From Exiguobacterium acetylicum DSM 20416 (GTDB lineage: Bacteria; Bacillota; Bacilli; Exiguobacteriales; Exiguobacteriaceae), in contig NZ_JNIR01000001.1 of assembly GCF_000702605.1 (NCBI RefSeq), forward strand, positions 1,602,501-1,666,500: 64,000 nt of DNA, read 5' to 3'. A program made the position numbers and the translations under genes. Each line of letters opens with the position of its first letter. The stretch's first letter is position 1. Of the stretch, positions 29,850-37,348 are shown piece by piece. Below the pieces are notes generated by a model that was given only the letters and a program-made list of their open reading frames with translations, made no database searches and was not told the origin of the DNA.

Positions 29850-29876
29850 AGAAGCGACGAGGATGTCCTCATCGCT
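29850..29876 (-). terminator. Weak hairpin between ylbG and rsmD
   Basis: The minus strand has GCGATGAGGA-CA-TCCTCGTCGC followed by TTCTTTG. The stem is long but the loop is 2 nt and the T-run is broken, so termination would be partial at best. Confidence 0.45.
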
Positions 29877-29883
29877 CCATGGA

Positions 29884-30141
29884 TTATGCTTCTTCTGGCA
29901 TTTTACCTTTTTTGTTCGCGAACGTCTCCGTGATGAACGGTCGTTCTGAACGTTTGATCGATTCGACGAACGGGAGAGTCGAAATGACTTCCATCACCTG
30001 TTCATGTTGATCTAAATCGACATATAGATGAACGTATCGTTCACGTTTAGACGTAAAGTAGACGTTCCCGTAACGGCGTAATTGACGGGATGCTTTCATC
30101 GCATTGACATAGACGATGAGTCCCACTCGTTCCTTGATCAC
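29884..30141 (-). CDS. ylbG: YlbG family protein (DUF2129)
   Basis: Small cytosolic protein of 85 residues, unknown function, with the family pattern RVGLIVYVNAMKASRQLRRYGNV near the start and YVHLYVD in the middle. The call rests on this pattern and on the ricF-ylbG-rsmD-coaD-ylbL order shared with Bacillus. GTG start at 30141 with GGGGGTAGG upstream. Confidence 0.85.
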   Translation of the reverse strand: MIKERVGLIVYVNAMKASRQLRRYGNVYFTSKRERYVHLYVDLDQHEQVMEVISTLPFVESIKRSERPFITETFANKKGKMPEEA

Positions 30142-30165
30142 GCCAGCCTACCCCCTTCATCTTCG

Positions 30166-30606
30166 TTATCCGCTACAGCTACAGCTGCCACCGGTCGAAC
30201 AACCTCCAGCGCATCCTTGATCGAAGAAAGGATTTCCCGTCGGTACTTTAATTTGCGGTGATACTTCCCCAGCGAGCTTCAGACTGATTTGTCCGAGTAA
30301 CGTTTCGAGTTGTTTTTCCGCCTTTTTAAACTGCGCGACTTCCTCTTGTAAATCAAGTCGCCGTTTGACTTCGTGGACCTTTTTCGTGATCGTCTGATAG
30401 TCAGGATGGTACCGTCCGAATCGCTGTACGAGTTCGTAGTCCTCCTTGACTTGATGAAAATCGCGAATGACAGCCTGTGCCTCTACTGACTCTTGCTGTG
30501 CTTGTTTCGCACATCTATATGCTTGCCCCGTTTCACTTTGAGCGAGAGATCGAATGAGGTCTTCCGCTGCGTTGATGAGGTCAATCGTCTTATCGGTATA
30601 TATCAC
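30166..30606 (-). CDS. ricF: RicF/YlbF family regulator, Y-complex subunit
   Basis: Subunit of the RicA-RicF-RicT complex, which in B. subtilis acts with RNase Y in mRNA maturation. The 146-residue protein is mostly helical with the conserved core VQRFGRYHPDYQTITKKVHEVKRRLDL and a VPTGNPFFDQGC segment. The C-terminal tail carries four Cys in a Gly/Ser-rich stretch (CAGGC, CSC), matching the Fe-S ligand tail known for the complex. The GTG at 30606 lies 9 nt after AGGAGG; the frame is open to 30633. Confidence 0.88.
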   Translation of the reverse strand: MIYTDKTIDLINAAEDLIRSLAQSETGQAYRCAKQAQQESVEAQAVIRDFHQVKEDYELVQRFGRYHPDYQTITKKVHEVKRRLDLQEEVAQFKKAEKQLETLLGQISLKLAGEVSPQIKVPTGNPFFDQGCAGGCSTGGSCSCSG

Positions 30607-30671
30607 AACGAATCTCCTCCTTAACTTTACCATCTTATCATAACATTTCTCTCCCTCCTAGCCTGTTGAAT

Positions 30672-30681
30672 TGTGTATAAT
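30672..30681 (+). promoter_or_regulatory. Likely -10 region of the ATP-grasp gene
   Basis: TGTGTATAAT contains a perfect TATAAT 26 nt before the start at 30708. No good -35 is seen 17 nt upstream. Confidence 0.45.
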
Positions 30682-30707
30682 TTGTTCAGAAGGAAGGAAT
30701 GAACTTT

Positions 30708-31475
30708 ATGCAACTGCTCTCTTTTAATATGTTCCGGACGATTGGAATCAAGACGGAACATGCCAAGTCAGATTATCACTTTGATTCCTTAAAAAAAATC
30801 GAACAGGCGGATGTCGTCCTGTTCCCGGAATACTGGCAAATCCACTCGATCATCTACGGAATGAAAAAACCGATTTTCCCGTCGGCTGCTACGTTCCACT
30901 TAGGTCATGACAAGATTGAGATGACGCGGATTTTTCAAACCGTCATTCCGGATAACATCCCTCGGACCGGCATCTACGGAAAAAATGAATTCACTGTCGA
31001 ACGTGTCTTACGAGAATTTTCGTTTCCGTTCGTTGCTAAGACAGTTCGTAGCTCAATGGGACAAGGTGTCCATCTCATCAAAAATGAAATGGACTGGAAG
31101 AAATACACGGATACACACGAGACGTTCTACATTCAGGAGTACATTCCGAATGAGAAAGACTTACGTGTCGTCGTCGTCGGCGATCAAGTCCTTGCTGCGT
31201 ACTGGCGCGTCGGTGGTGCTCAATTCTTAAATAACGTCGCTCAAGGTGGTGTCCTTGATTTTGATGATGTGCCACAAGGAGCAATCGACTTCGTGCTCGC
31301 TCTAGCGAAACAGCTCGATATCGATCACGCTGGTTTTGATCTCATCATCCGTGACGGACAGTGGTACGTTCTTGAGTTCAATGTTTTCTTCGGTGGAGAA
31401 GGACTCAATCATCTTGGTATCCACGCACCGGATACGATTCTTGAATATGTCGAACGAAAATATGGAAGTTCATGA
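30708..31475 (+). CDS. RimK-like ATP-grasp protein, substrate unknown
   Basis: A 255-residue protein with an ATP-grasp fold. Visible segments are FPFVAKTVRSSMGQGVHL (nucleotide-binding strand and Gly loop), YIQEYIPNEKDLRVVVVGDQVLAAYWRVGG (RimK-type central strand) and the metal-binding HAGFDLIIRDGQWYVLEFNVFFG (D...E.N pattern). Such enzymes join a carboxylate to an amine or thiol. The N-terminal domain is short and gives no substrate clue. The ATG at 30708 is 9 nt after AAGGA; an ATG at 30699 is also in frame. It is a single plus-strand gene next to a yugN-like gene. Confidence 0.8.
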   Translation: MQLLSFNMFRTIGIKTEHAKSDYHFDSLKKIEQADVVLFPEYWQIHSIIYGMKKPIFPSAATFHLGHDKIEMTRIFQTVIPDNIPRTGIYGKNEFTVERVLREFSFPFVAKTVRSSMGQGVHLIKNEMDWKKYTDTHETFYIQEYIPNEKDLRVVVVGDQVLAAYWRVGGAQFLNNVAQGGVLDFDDVPQGAIDFVLALAKQLDIDHAGFDLIIRDGQWYVLEFNVFFGGEGLNHLGIHAPDTILEYVERKYGSS

Positions 31476-31523
31476 ATTCTTCAAAATGACTTCACATCTT
31501 TTACGTCATCGTTTCGTTCATTA

Positions 31524-31532
31524 TGGTATGAT
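31524..31532 (+). promoter_or_regulatory. Possible extended -10 of the yugN-like gene
   Basis: TGGTATGAT matches the TGN extended -10 pattern, about 55 nt before the start at 31586. A short palindrome CTAGTA-TC-TACTAG follows at 31545-31558 in the leader. Confidence 0.45.
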
Positions 31533-31585
31533 AGTTTGGAAAGACTAGTATCTACTAGCAAACTGGGGTATAGGGGGATTCAAAC

Positions 31586-31936
31586 ATGAAGTTTGAACAA
31601 TATGGTATCGAAGGCAAGGAACTGAAGTTCGGTCTTCTCGAAACAATCATGGAACATCACCGCTTCGTTCGTGAAGGACAGTGGGATTATGAACGCGCGA
31701 TGTACGACATGAAGTACGAAAAACAATCAACAGGTGAAGTATTCTACCTGCGTGTTCCTGTCTATGCGATCCAAGGCGAGATTGAAGATCGCCATGCTGT
31801 CGTTCGTATGATGACACCACTTCTCGGTAAACACTACTATCCACACGGTGTCGAGTATGATGAGACGTTCCCTCCAGAAATCGTCAAAGACTGCGAACGT
31901 CGTTTAGCAGCATTGCTCGAAACACTCGAAAAATAA
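31586..31936 (+). CDS. YugN-like family protein
   Basis: A 116-residue soluble protein of unknown function. The family pattern is QWDYERAMYDMKYE ... YYLRVPVYAIQGEI-type strand ... HAVVRMMTPLLGKHYYPHGVEYDE, which matches B. subtilis YugN as I know it. GGTATAGGGGGA precedes the ATG. It has its own probable promoter and a strong terminator, so it is likely monocistronic or co-transcribed with the ATP-grasp gene by read-through. Confidence 0.8.
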   Translation: MKFEQYGIEGKELKFGLLETIMEHHRFVREGQWDYERAMYDMKYEKQSTGEVFYLRVPVYAIQGEIEDRHAVVRMMTPLLGKHYYPHGVEYDETFPPEIVKDCERRLAALLETLEK

Positions 31937-31946
31937 GACTCACACG

Positions 31947-31978
31947 TAGAGGTTCCAATTAGGAGCCTCTATTTTTTT
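31947..31978 (+). terminator. Intrinsic terminator after the yugN-like gene
   Basis: TAGAGGTTCC-AATTA-GGAGCCTCTA, a 10-bp stem with one wobble pair, followed by seven T. Confidence 0.92.
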
Positions 31979-31994
31979 GTTCTTCATTCCAAAC

Positions 31995-32037
31995 AAAAAA
32001 AGCTAACGACCTCGCATCATCTACGAAGTCATTAGCT
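31995..32037 (-). terminator. Intrinsic terminator of the sco/32084 gene group
   Basis: The minus strand has AGCTAATGACTTCG ... CGAGGTCGTTAGCT with a 9-nt loop, then seven T. It ends the ctaG-ctaM-sco-32084 transcript. Confidence 0.9.
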
Positions 32038-32083
32038 GTTCTGCCCATCTGATTGTTATTCCTTAAAATACACGAAACCGCTT

Positions 32084-32341
32084 TTAACGCGCGACGAATT
32101 GTACGTAGGATACGACATCGTCTCCGAGCTGAATCCCAAGCTGCTCGCGTACATGAAGATAAAGTGCGTGAAGTGACGTTGCCGGTGCATTGACCTTTAC
32201 GCTAAATGCAATCTCTTCCCGGTCCATCCGTTTGATCCGGGAGTGATGGATTCCATAATCTTCGACCGCACAAGCAAGTAATTCCTCGATGGCTTGAATA
32301 GAGACGGTAACATCTCCTTGCATGTACTCTTCATATGTCAT
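32084..32341 (-). CDS. Small conserved-looking protein of unknown function
   Basis: I do not recognise this 85-residue soluble protein. Its predicted pattern is a short strand (DVTVSIQAI), a helix, two strands (IAFSVKVNAPATS) and a second helix. That loosely recalls an Asp23-type fold, but this is only a guess. It starts 6 nt after the sco stop with GGAGTGAAGG upstream and ends at a strong terminator, so it is the last gene of the oxidase-assembly group ctaG-ctaM-sco. Confidence 0.7.
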   Translation of the reverse strand: MTYEEYMQGDVTVSIQAIEELLACAVEDYGIHHSRIKRMDREEIAFSVKVNAPATSLHALYLHVREQLGIQLGDDVVSYVQFVAR

Positions 32342-32347
32342 CTACCT

Positions 32348-32953
32348 TCACTCCTTTGCTAATTGTGTGACCGAAGACATGACCTCTTCTAAGTCGACCG
32401 GTTCATCCGGTGTCTTCGCCATAGACGAAATCGCCCGTACTTTATTCTCACGGTCCAAAATGAACATTTGTGTTCCGTGTGTCACTAAGCCACTCTCGGC
32501 CTTTGAGTAATAGAAGTTCAACTGACGAGTCAGACGATCGATGACGACTGGATCTCCCGTCAATACTTTCCAGCCCTTAGCATCTGCTTCAAAGTTCGAA
32601 GCATACTTCTTCAAGACTGTTGGTGTATCGACTTTTGGATCAACTGTCACTGCGACGAGTTCGACGTCACTTCCATACAATTCTTCACTCCGAAGCTTCT
32701 TCTCAAGCTTACGGTAATCATTTAATGTCAACGGACAGATATCAGGACAGTTCGAGTAGAAGAACGTCAATACTTTGACTTTTCCATCTTCCGAATTGAA
32801 TGATTTTCCGTCTACAGCATTCGTTAATTCAAATGGCGTCGGTTCAGCGATGACAGGTAACTTTTCTTTCATGAAGAAATAATAATATCCCCCGGCTGCC
32901 GCAACTAAGATGAGGACGACGGCAGCGACCGTCAAGTAACTATTCTTTTTCAA
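32348..32953 (-). CDS. SCO1/SenC family copper chaperone
   Basis: Membrane-anchored thioredoxin-like protein that delivers copper to the CuA site of cytochrome c oxidase subunit II. The 201-residue protein has an N-terminal membrane anchor (about 7-27), the copper motif CPDICP (Cys 69 and 73) and the ligand His at about 159 (VTHGTQMFI). TTG start at 32953 with AAGGGGGAG upstream. Next to ctaM and ctaG it forms an oxidase-assembly set. Confidence 0.93.
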   Translation of the reverse strand: MKKNSYLTVAAVVLILVAAAGGYYYFFMKEKLPVIAEPTPFELTNAVDGKSFNSEDGKVKVLTFFYSNCPDICPLTLNDYRKLEKKLRSEELYGSDVELVAVTVDPKVDTPTVLKKYASNFEADAKGWKVLTGDPVVIDRLTRQLNFYYSKAESGLVTHGTQMFILDRENKVRAISSMAKTPDEPVDLEEVMSSVTQLAKE

Positions 32954-32965
32954 GTTGGCTCCCCC

Positions 32966-33427
32966 TTAATGACTCCAGATCGCCCGGAATACGTTCGTCG
33001 TCTCACCTGGATCGTAGACGACATATAATAAGCAGTACACGATCACACCGGTAATGGCTGTCAAAAACCAAACGATCGAGGCAACCGGTCCGATTTTACG
33101 GTGACGTGCAAAGTTCTTCTTATACGCATGATAGAGTGCCATCAAACCGAGCACCCCACCAGATGTCGCAAGAAGGATGTGGAAGATCAAGAATCCTGTG
33201 TAATAGGCTTTGACGGATTCCGGACCGCCAAAGGCTGTGTTACCAAGCAGAATCGTCCGCAAGGCATACATGATGAAGAATAATAAAGCGAGTGCAGCTG
33301 CAATCGTCATCACGGTTTGGTGAGCTTTCATGTTACGACGCGTTTGGGCGATCAAAAACCAGCCAATCGCTACGAAAATCGCACTGATGACAATCAGCGA
33401 CACACAAATCAACGGCAAATAACTCAT
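32966..33427 (-). CDS. ctaM: DUF420 membrane protein, CtaM-type oxidase assembly factor
   Basis: A 153-residue protein with four hydrophobic segments and conserved His residues in membrane-edge positions (HQTVM near 36, FHILLATSGG near 88 and YHAYKK near 104). DUF420/CtaM is needed for heme-copper oxidase activity in Staphylococcus. Placement between sco and ctaG supports that role here. GGAGGAAG precedes the ATG. Confidence 0.85.
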   Translation of the reverse strand: MSYLPLICVSLIVISAIFVAIGWFLIAQTRRNMKAHQTVMTIAAALALLFFIMYALRTILLGNTAFGGPESVKAYYTGFLIFHILLATSGGVLGLMALYHAYKKNFARHRKIGPVASIVWFLTAITGVIVYCLLYVVYDPGETTNVFRAIWSH

Positions 33428-33445
33428 GTTCCAACTTCCTCCAAT

Positions 33446-34351
33446 TTAATCCGCTTTTGGTGTGAAGGACATGCCTTCATCCACGGCAGTACTTTTTGAA
33501 CGGCGCACCCATGTAAAGAAGGTTAATCCGAAGAATAAACCATACACGAGTTCTTGACCGAGCTTCATGAGGACACCACCAAAGCGTTGGTCCTCTAATA
33601 AGTCATCTGTCGTTCCGAGCAATCGTTCCAGGTTCAAGCCGCTCAAATCATTGTTCGGCATACAGTAAGCGAGTACTTTCGCGAACGTCGCCGGATCCTG
33701 ATACGCTTGATACTGAAAACTTTGACTGAAGATCATGAAGGCACAGGCTGGTGTCAACAACACACCATTCGCTACGATGTACACCATCTTCTTTAGGTCA
33801 GAAAGGCTGTCCGCCTCATTGACCGGTGCAATGATCGGATACCACATCGTCATACTCAAGAAAATCAATGTTCCATGGAACAGACGGTGAACGGTATAGT
33901 TCGTTAAGACATAATCAAAAATAAATGGCATGTGATAGAACGTAAACAAGGCATTAAAGACGACAAGTGCAATCAGCGGCTTGATGAAGAAGCGAAGAAT
34001 CCTCCCAAGATACGGTGCATCGAACAAGCGCTTATAAAGCCACTCTGGTATCGCAATCAACAAGAGCGGCGGTGCGACCATATAGACGAATACCATCTGC
34101 AGCATGTGTGCTGAGAACGTGATATGCGCTAGCAGGTCTAACGGACTTCCAAAACCGATGTAAAAAACGATCAATGCTGCGAGCATCGAAAACTTTTGCC
34201 CAAGCGTTGTTTCCGGCTCATCCGGACGACGCAACTTTTCTGTCACGACAGCATATAGGATATACAATCCAACGAGTATCAACGCATAATACGGACTCCA
34301 TAAGACAGTCCAGTCGAATTGCGAAAGTGCTCCCCTTAAATTGCCTAACAT
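33446..34351 (-). CDS. ctaG: Cytochrome c oxidase assembly protein CtaG (caa3 type)
   Basis: Membrane protein of 301 residues with about seven spans, of the caa3_CtaG family, required for caa3 oxidase formation in B. subtilis. Family segments include the conserved His in DLLAHITFSAHMLQM and in VHRLFHGTLIFLSMTMWYP. GGGGTGA precedes the ATG. A terminator separates it from ctaF upstream, so it depends on read-through or its own promoter. Confidence 0.92.
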   Translation of the reverse strand: MLGNLRGALSQFDWTVLWSPYYALILVGLYILYAVVTEKLRRPDEPETTLGQKFSMLAALIVFYIGFGSPLDLLAHITFSAHMLQMVFVYMVAPPLLLIAIPEWLYKRLFDAPYLGRILRFFIKPLIALVVFNALFTFYHMPFIFDYVLTNYTVHRLFHGTLIFLSMTMWYPIIAPVNEADSLSDLKKMVYIVANGVLLTPACAFMIFSQSFQYQAYQDPATFAKVLAYCMPNNDLSGLNLERLLGTTDDLLEDQRFGGVLMKLGQELVYGLFFGLTFFTWVRRSKSTAVDEGMSFTPKAD

Positions 34352-34444
34352 ATTTTTTCACCCCGTTCCTTTCTCTTACAAACTAAGATTACCGTTCCCC
34401 TATTTCATTGTAAAGGTTTCTCATAAAACGATTCCAAAATAAAA

Positions 34445-34475
34445 GACCATCCTGCTAAACGTTAGCAGAATGGTC
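34445..34475 (-). terminator. Intrinsic terminator between ctaF and ctaG
   Basis: The minus strand has GACCATTCTGCTAA-CG-TTTAGCAGGATGGTC followed by TTTTATTTT. Confidence 0.85.
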
Positions 34476-34482
34476 ACATTTC

Positions 34483-34812
34483 TTACCAGATCAACAGACG
34501 GAGTGTCGCAACGATCGTCAAGGCGACGAAAATGCCAAGACCCATCATGACTTTGATCCATGTGTTGCCTTTGTTGTTCATATGCATGAACATGTAAAGC
34601 TGAAGGTAAACCTGAACGATTGCCATGATGATCAAGAAACCACCGGCTGCCCAGTGCGGCATGAGATCAGCCATGACAGCACCGAAAGCGATGAGCGTCA
34701 AGAAAATCATGAGTGCGAAACTGATGAGCTGCAGTTGTGTCTCACGACCACGTTCTGCTTTCATCTCAAGCTCGATTTGATTGCGCGTAAGTTGCGGTTC
34801 GTGTTTTTCCAT
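34483..34812 (-). CDS. ctaF: Cytochrome caa3 oxidase subunit IV
   Basis: Small subunit of the oxidase, 109 residues with three hydrophobic segments (about 27-47, 53-75 and 86-107) of the COX4_pro type (HMNNKGNTWIKVMMGLG). The start is 1 nt after the ctaE stop. It is the last gene before the terminator of the ctaCDEF unit. Confidence 0.92.
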   Translation of the reverse strand: MEKHEPQLTRNQIELEMKAERGRETQLQLISFALMIFLTLIAFGAVMADLMPHWAAGGFLIIMAIVQVYLQLYMFMHMNNKGNTWIKVMMGLGIFVALTIVATLRLLIW

Positions 34813-34813
34813 C

Positions 34814-35443
34814 TTATTTCACCATCCCCATGAGGTAGACGACTGAGAAGATAAAGACCCAGACGACGTCAATGAAGTGCCAGTAAAGACTTGAAACATA
34901 GTACTTCGGCGCATTCACGACCGTGATGCCACGGTTCCAGTTCCGGATGAGCAATGTCGAGATCCAGAGAAGACCGAACAAGACGTGCGCACCGTGGAAC
35001 CCGACGAGTGTATAGAAGGCAGAACCAAATGCACTCGACGTGAACGTATGACCGATGTGGTAGTAGTGATTGAACTCATAGATCTCACCCGCTAAGAATG
35101 CTAGTCCAAGAACAAGTGTGATAATCAACCACATTTTCATCTTCTTCACATCATTACGTTTCATCGCCATCATCGCAAGAACACTTGTTAATGAACTTGT
35201 GAGAAGAAGCATCGTCATGATGAAGACGAGACCCATTTCAAAGATGTCATAACTGCGTAATCCTTCTTTTGCACCGGAGTTATGAAGTCCGATGTATGTT
35301 CCGAAGAGAGAGGCGAACAAAGTCGTCTCTCCTCCAAGGAAGAACCAGAAGGCTACATATTTATTCTTACCCTCAAGTGTTGCTTTTTCAACATGATCCG
35401 GAATACCCGTGATCGGGTTATTCGGTACTGAATGATGACCCAT
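34814..35443 (-). CDS. ctaE: Cytochrome caa3 oxidase subunit III
   Basis: COX3 subunit with five membrane spans, 209 residues. Typical segments are NKYVAFWFFLGGETTLFASL, FYTLVGFHGAHVLFGL and YWHFIDVVWVFIF. The ATG at 35443 is chosen because AAAGGAGG lies inside the end of ctaD, and the gap to the ctaD stop is 1 nt. The longer open frame to 35524 overlaps ctaD and is not used. Confidence 0.95.
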   Translation of the reverse strand: MGHHSVPNNPITGIPDHVEKATLEGKNKYVAFWFFLGGETTLFASLFGTYIGLHNSGAKEGLRSYDIFEMGLVFIMTMLLLTSSLTSVLAMMAMKRNDVKKMKMWLIITLVLGLAFLAGEIYEFNHYYHIGHTFTSSAFGSAFYTLVGFHGAHVLFGLLWISTLLIRNWNRGITVVNAPKYYVSSLYWHFIDVVWVFIFSVVYLMGMVK

Positions 35444-35444
35444 C

Positions 35445-37328
35445 TTACTTCGCCTCCTTTTCTGCTTCAAGGCGTAGATCTTCTTCGACGACTGATTTCG
35501 GGATGTAGTATCCTTCATCGTCAATCCAAGAACGGAAGAACATCGCGATCAATGTCATCGCAAGACCAATCAAGGCAACGACGAGACCAACAGTTCCATA
35601 GTCTAGGCGAAGAATGAATCCGAGACCTGCAAGGAATAGACCGACTGACATGACGAATGGCAAGATCGTGTTATTCGGCATATGAATATCGCCGACTTCT
35701 TCCGATACAGAAACTGTTTTGTTCCCCGCCATTTTTTCGAGCCAATACGTATCCAAACCTTTGACGAGTGGAATTTGAGCGAAGTTATACTCTGGAGTTG
35801 GAACCGGAAGTGTCCACTCAAGTGTACGTCCATCTCCCCAAACGTCGCGTTTCACATATTCTTTTGACATCAATGCTGCTGCAATCGAGATGACGAGAAC
35901 GATCGTCGATACACCCATGAATGCTGCACCAATTGATGAAAGTAAGTTCATTGTTTCCCAGCCTTGGTTTGGCAAGTACGTGAAGACACGACGTGGCATA
36001 CCTGTAAGACCGAGGATGTGTTGTGGGAAGAACGTCAAGTGGAAGCCGATGAAGAACAACCAGAATTGAATTTTTCCCCAGAACTCGTTGAGCTGTTTCC
36101 CGAACATAAGTGGGAACCAGTAGTACAGACCTGCGAAGAGACCGAAGACTACCCCACCAACGATAACGTAGTGGAAGTGAGCGACTACGAAGTAACTGTC
36201 ATGGTACTGATAATCGGCAGGTGCTACTGAAAGCATGACCCCTGTCATACCACCAACAAGGAATGATGGAATGAACGCGACCGAATAAAGCATCGCGACT
36301 GGGAACGTCAACTTACCGCCCCACAGCGTAAAGAGCCAGTTGAAGATCTTGACCCCTGTCGGTACAGCAATCGCCATTGTTGCTACGGCGAAGATCGCGT
36401 TTGCGACCGGACCGAGACCAACTGTGAACATGTGGTGGACCCATACCATGAATCCGAGGAAACCGATCAACATTGTCGCAAAGACCATCGTCGTGTAACC
36501 GAAGAGACGCTTACGAGCAAATGTAGGAATGATTTCAGAGAAAATACCGAATGCCGGTAAGATCAAGATATAAACTTCTGGGTGACCGAAGATCCAGAAG
36601 AGGTGTTCCCAGATGACGATATTCCCGCCCGCTGCCGGGTCAAAGAAGTGCGCTCCGAAGAGTCGCTCGAACGTCAAGAGGAACAATCCAACCGTAAGTG
36701 GTGGGAATGCGAAAACGATCAAGGCAGAAGCAACGAATGCTGTCCATGTGAAGAGCGGCATCCGCATCAGTTTCATACCTGGTGCACGCATGTTCAAAAT
36801 CGTAACGAGGAAGTTAATCCCCCCCATAAGTGTACCGAAACCAGAAATCTGAAGACCTAAAGCGTAGAAATCTACACCAAGAGATTCAGGAACTGTAGAA
36901 AGTGGTGCGTACGCTGTCCATCCTGCGTTCGGTGCAGCGCCGAAGAACCAAGAGAGGTTCAGTAAGACTCCACCGAAGAAGAACAACCAAAATCCAAGTG
37001 CGTTCAAGAATGGGAACGCAACGTCACGTGCCCCGATTTGAAGCGGTACTGCAGCGTTCATGTATCCAATCAACATCGGCATCGCTGCCAAGAAGATCAT
37101 CGTCGTACCGTGCATCGTGATCAATTGGTTAAAGAGTTCACCGCTGACGAAATCGTTCATCGGTTTAATCAATTGAAAACGAATCATTAGGGCTTCTACG
37201 CCACCGACCAGAAGGAAGAACAATCCAGACATGATGTAGAGAATCCCGATTTTCTTATGGTCGACTGTCGTTAGCCAGTCCATGATGCCGCTTTTTTTCT
37301 GCGGCATACCCATAGTATGTGTCCCCAC
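35445..37328 (-). CDS. ctaD: Cytochrome caa3 oxidase subunit I
   Basis: Catalytic heme-copper subunit, 627 residues with about fourteen spans. Low-spin heme His is in TMHGTTMIF. CuB and the cross-linked Tyr are in FGHPEVYILILPAFG, the CuB His pair in VWVHHMFTVG, and the heme a3 and heme a ligands in VAHFHYVIVGG. This is an A-family oxidase by the YILILP and His layout. The GTG at 37328 has AAGGGGGAA 7-8 nt upstream; the ATG at 37313 is possible. Confidence 0.97.
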   Translation of the reverse strand: MGTHTMGMPQKKSGIMDWLTTVDHKKIGILYIMSGLFFLLVGGVEALMIRFQLIKPMNDFVSGELFNQLITMHGTTMIFLAAMPMLIGYMNAAVPLQIGARDVAFPFLNALGFWLFFFGGVLLNLSWFFGAAPNAGWTAYAPLSTVPESLGVDFYALGLQISGFGTLMGGINFLVTILNMRAPGMKLMRMPLFTWTAFVASALIVFAFPPLTVGLFLLTFERLFGAHFFDPAAGGNIVIWEHLFWIFGHPEVYILILPAFGIFSEIIPTFARKRLFGYTTMVFATMLIGFLGFMVWVHHMFTVGLGPVANAIFAVATMAIAVPTGVKIFNWLFTLWGGKLTFPVAMLYSVAFIPSFLVGGMTGVMLSVAPADYQYHDSYFVVAHFHYVIVGGVVFGLFAGLYYWFPLMFGKQLNEFWGKIQFWLFFIGFHLTFFPQHILGLTGMPRRVFTYLPNQGWETMNLLSSIGAAFMGVSTIVLVISIAAALMSKEYVKRDVWGDGRTLEWTLPVPTPEYNFAQIPLVKGLDTYWLEKMAGNKTVSVSEEVGDIHMPNNTILPFVMSVGLFLAGLGFILRLDYGTVGLVVALIGLAMTLIAMFFRSWIDDEGYYIPKSVVEEDLRLEAEKEAK

Positions 37329-37348
37329 TATGATTCCCCCTTAAAAAA

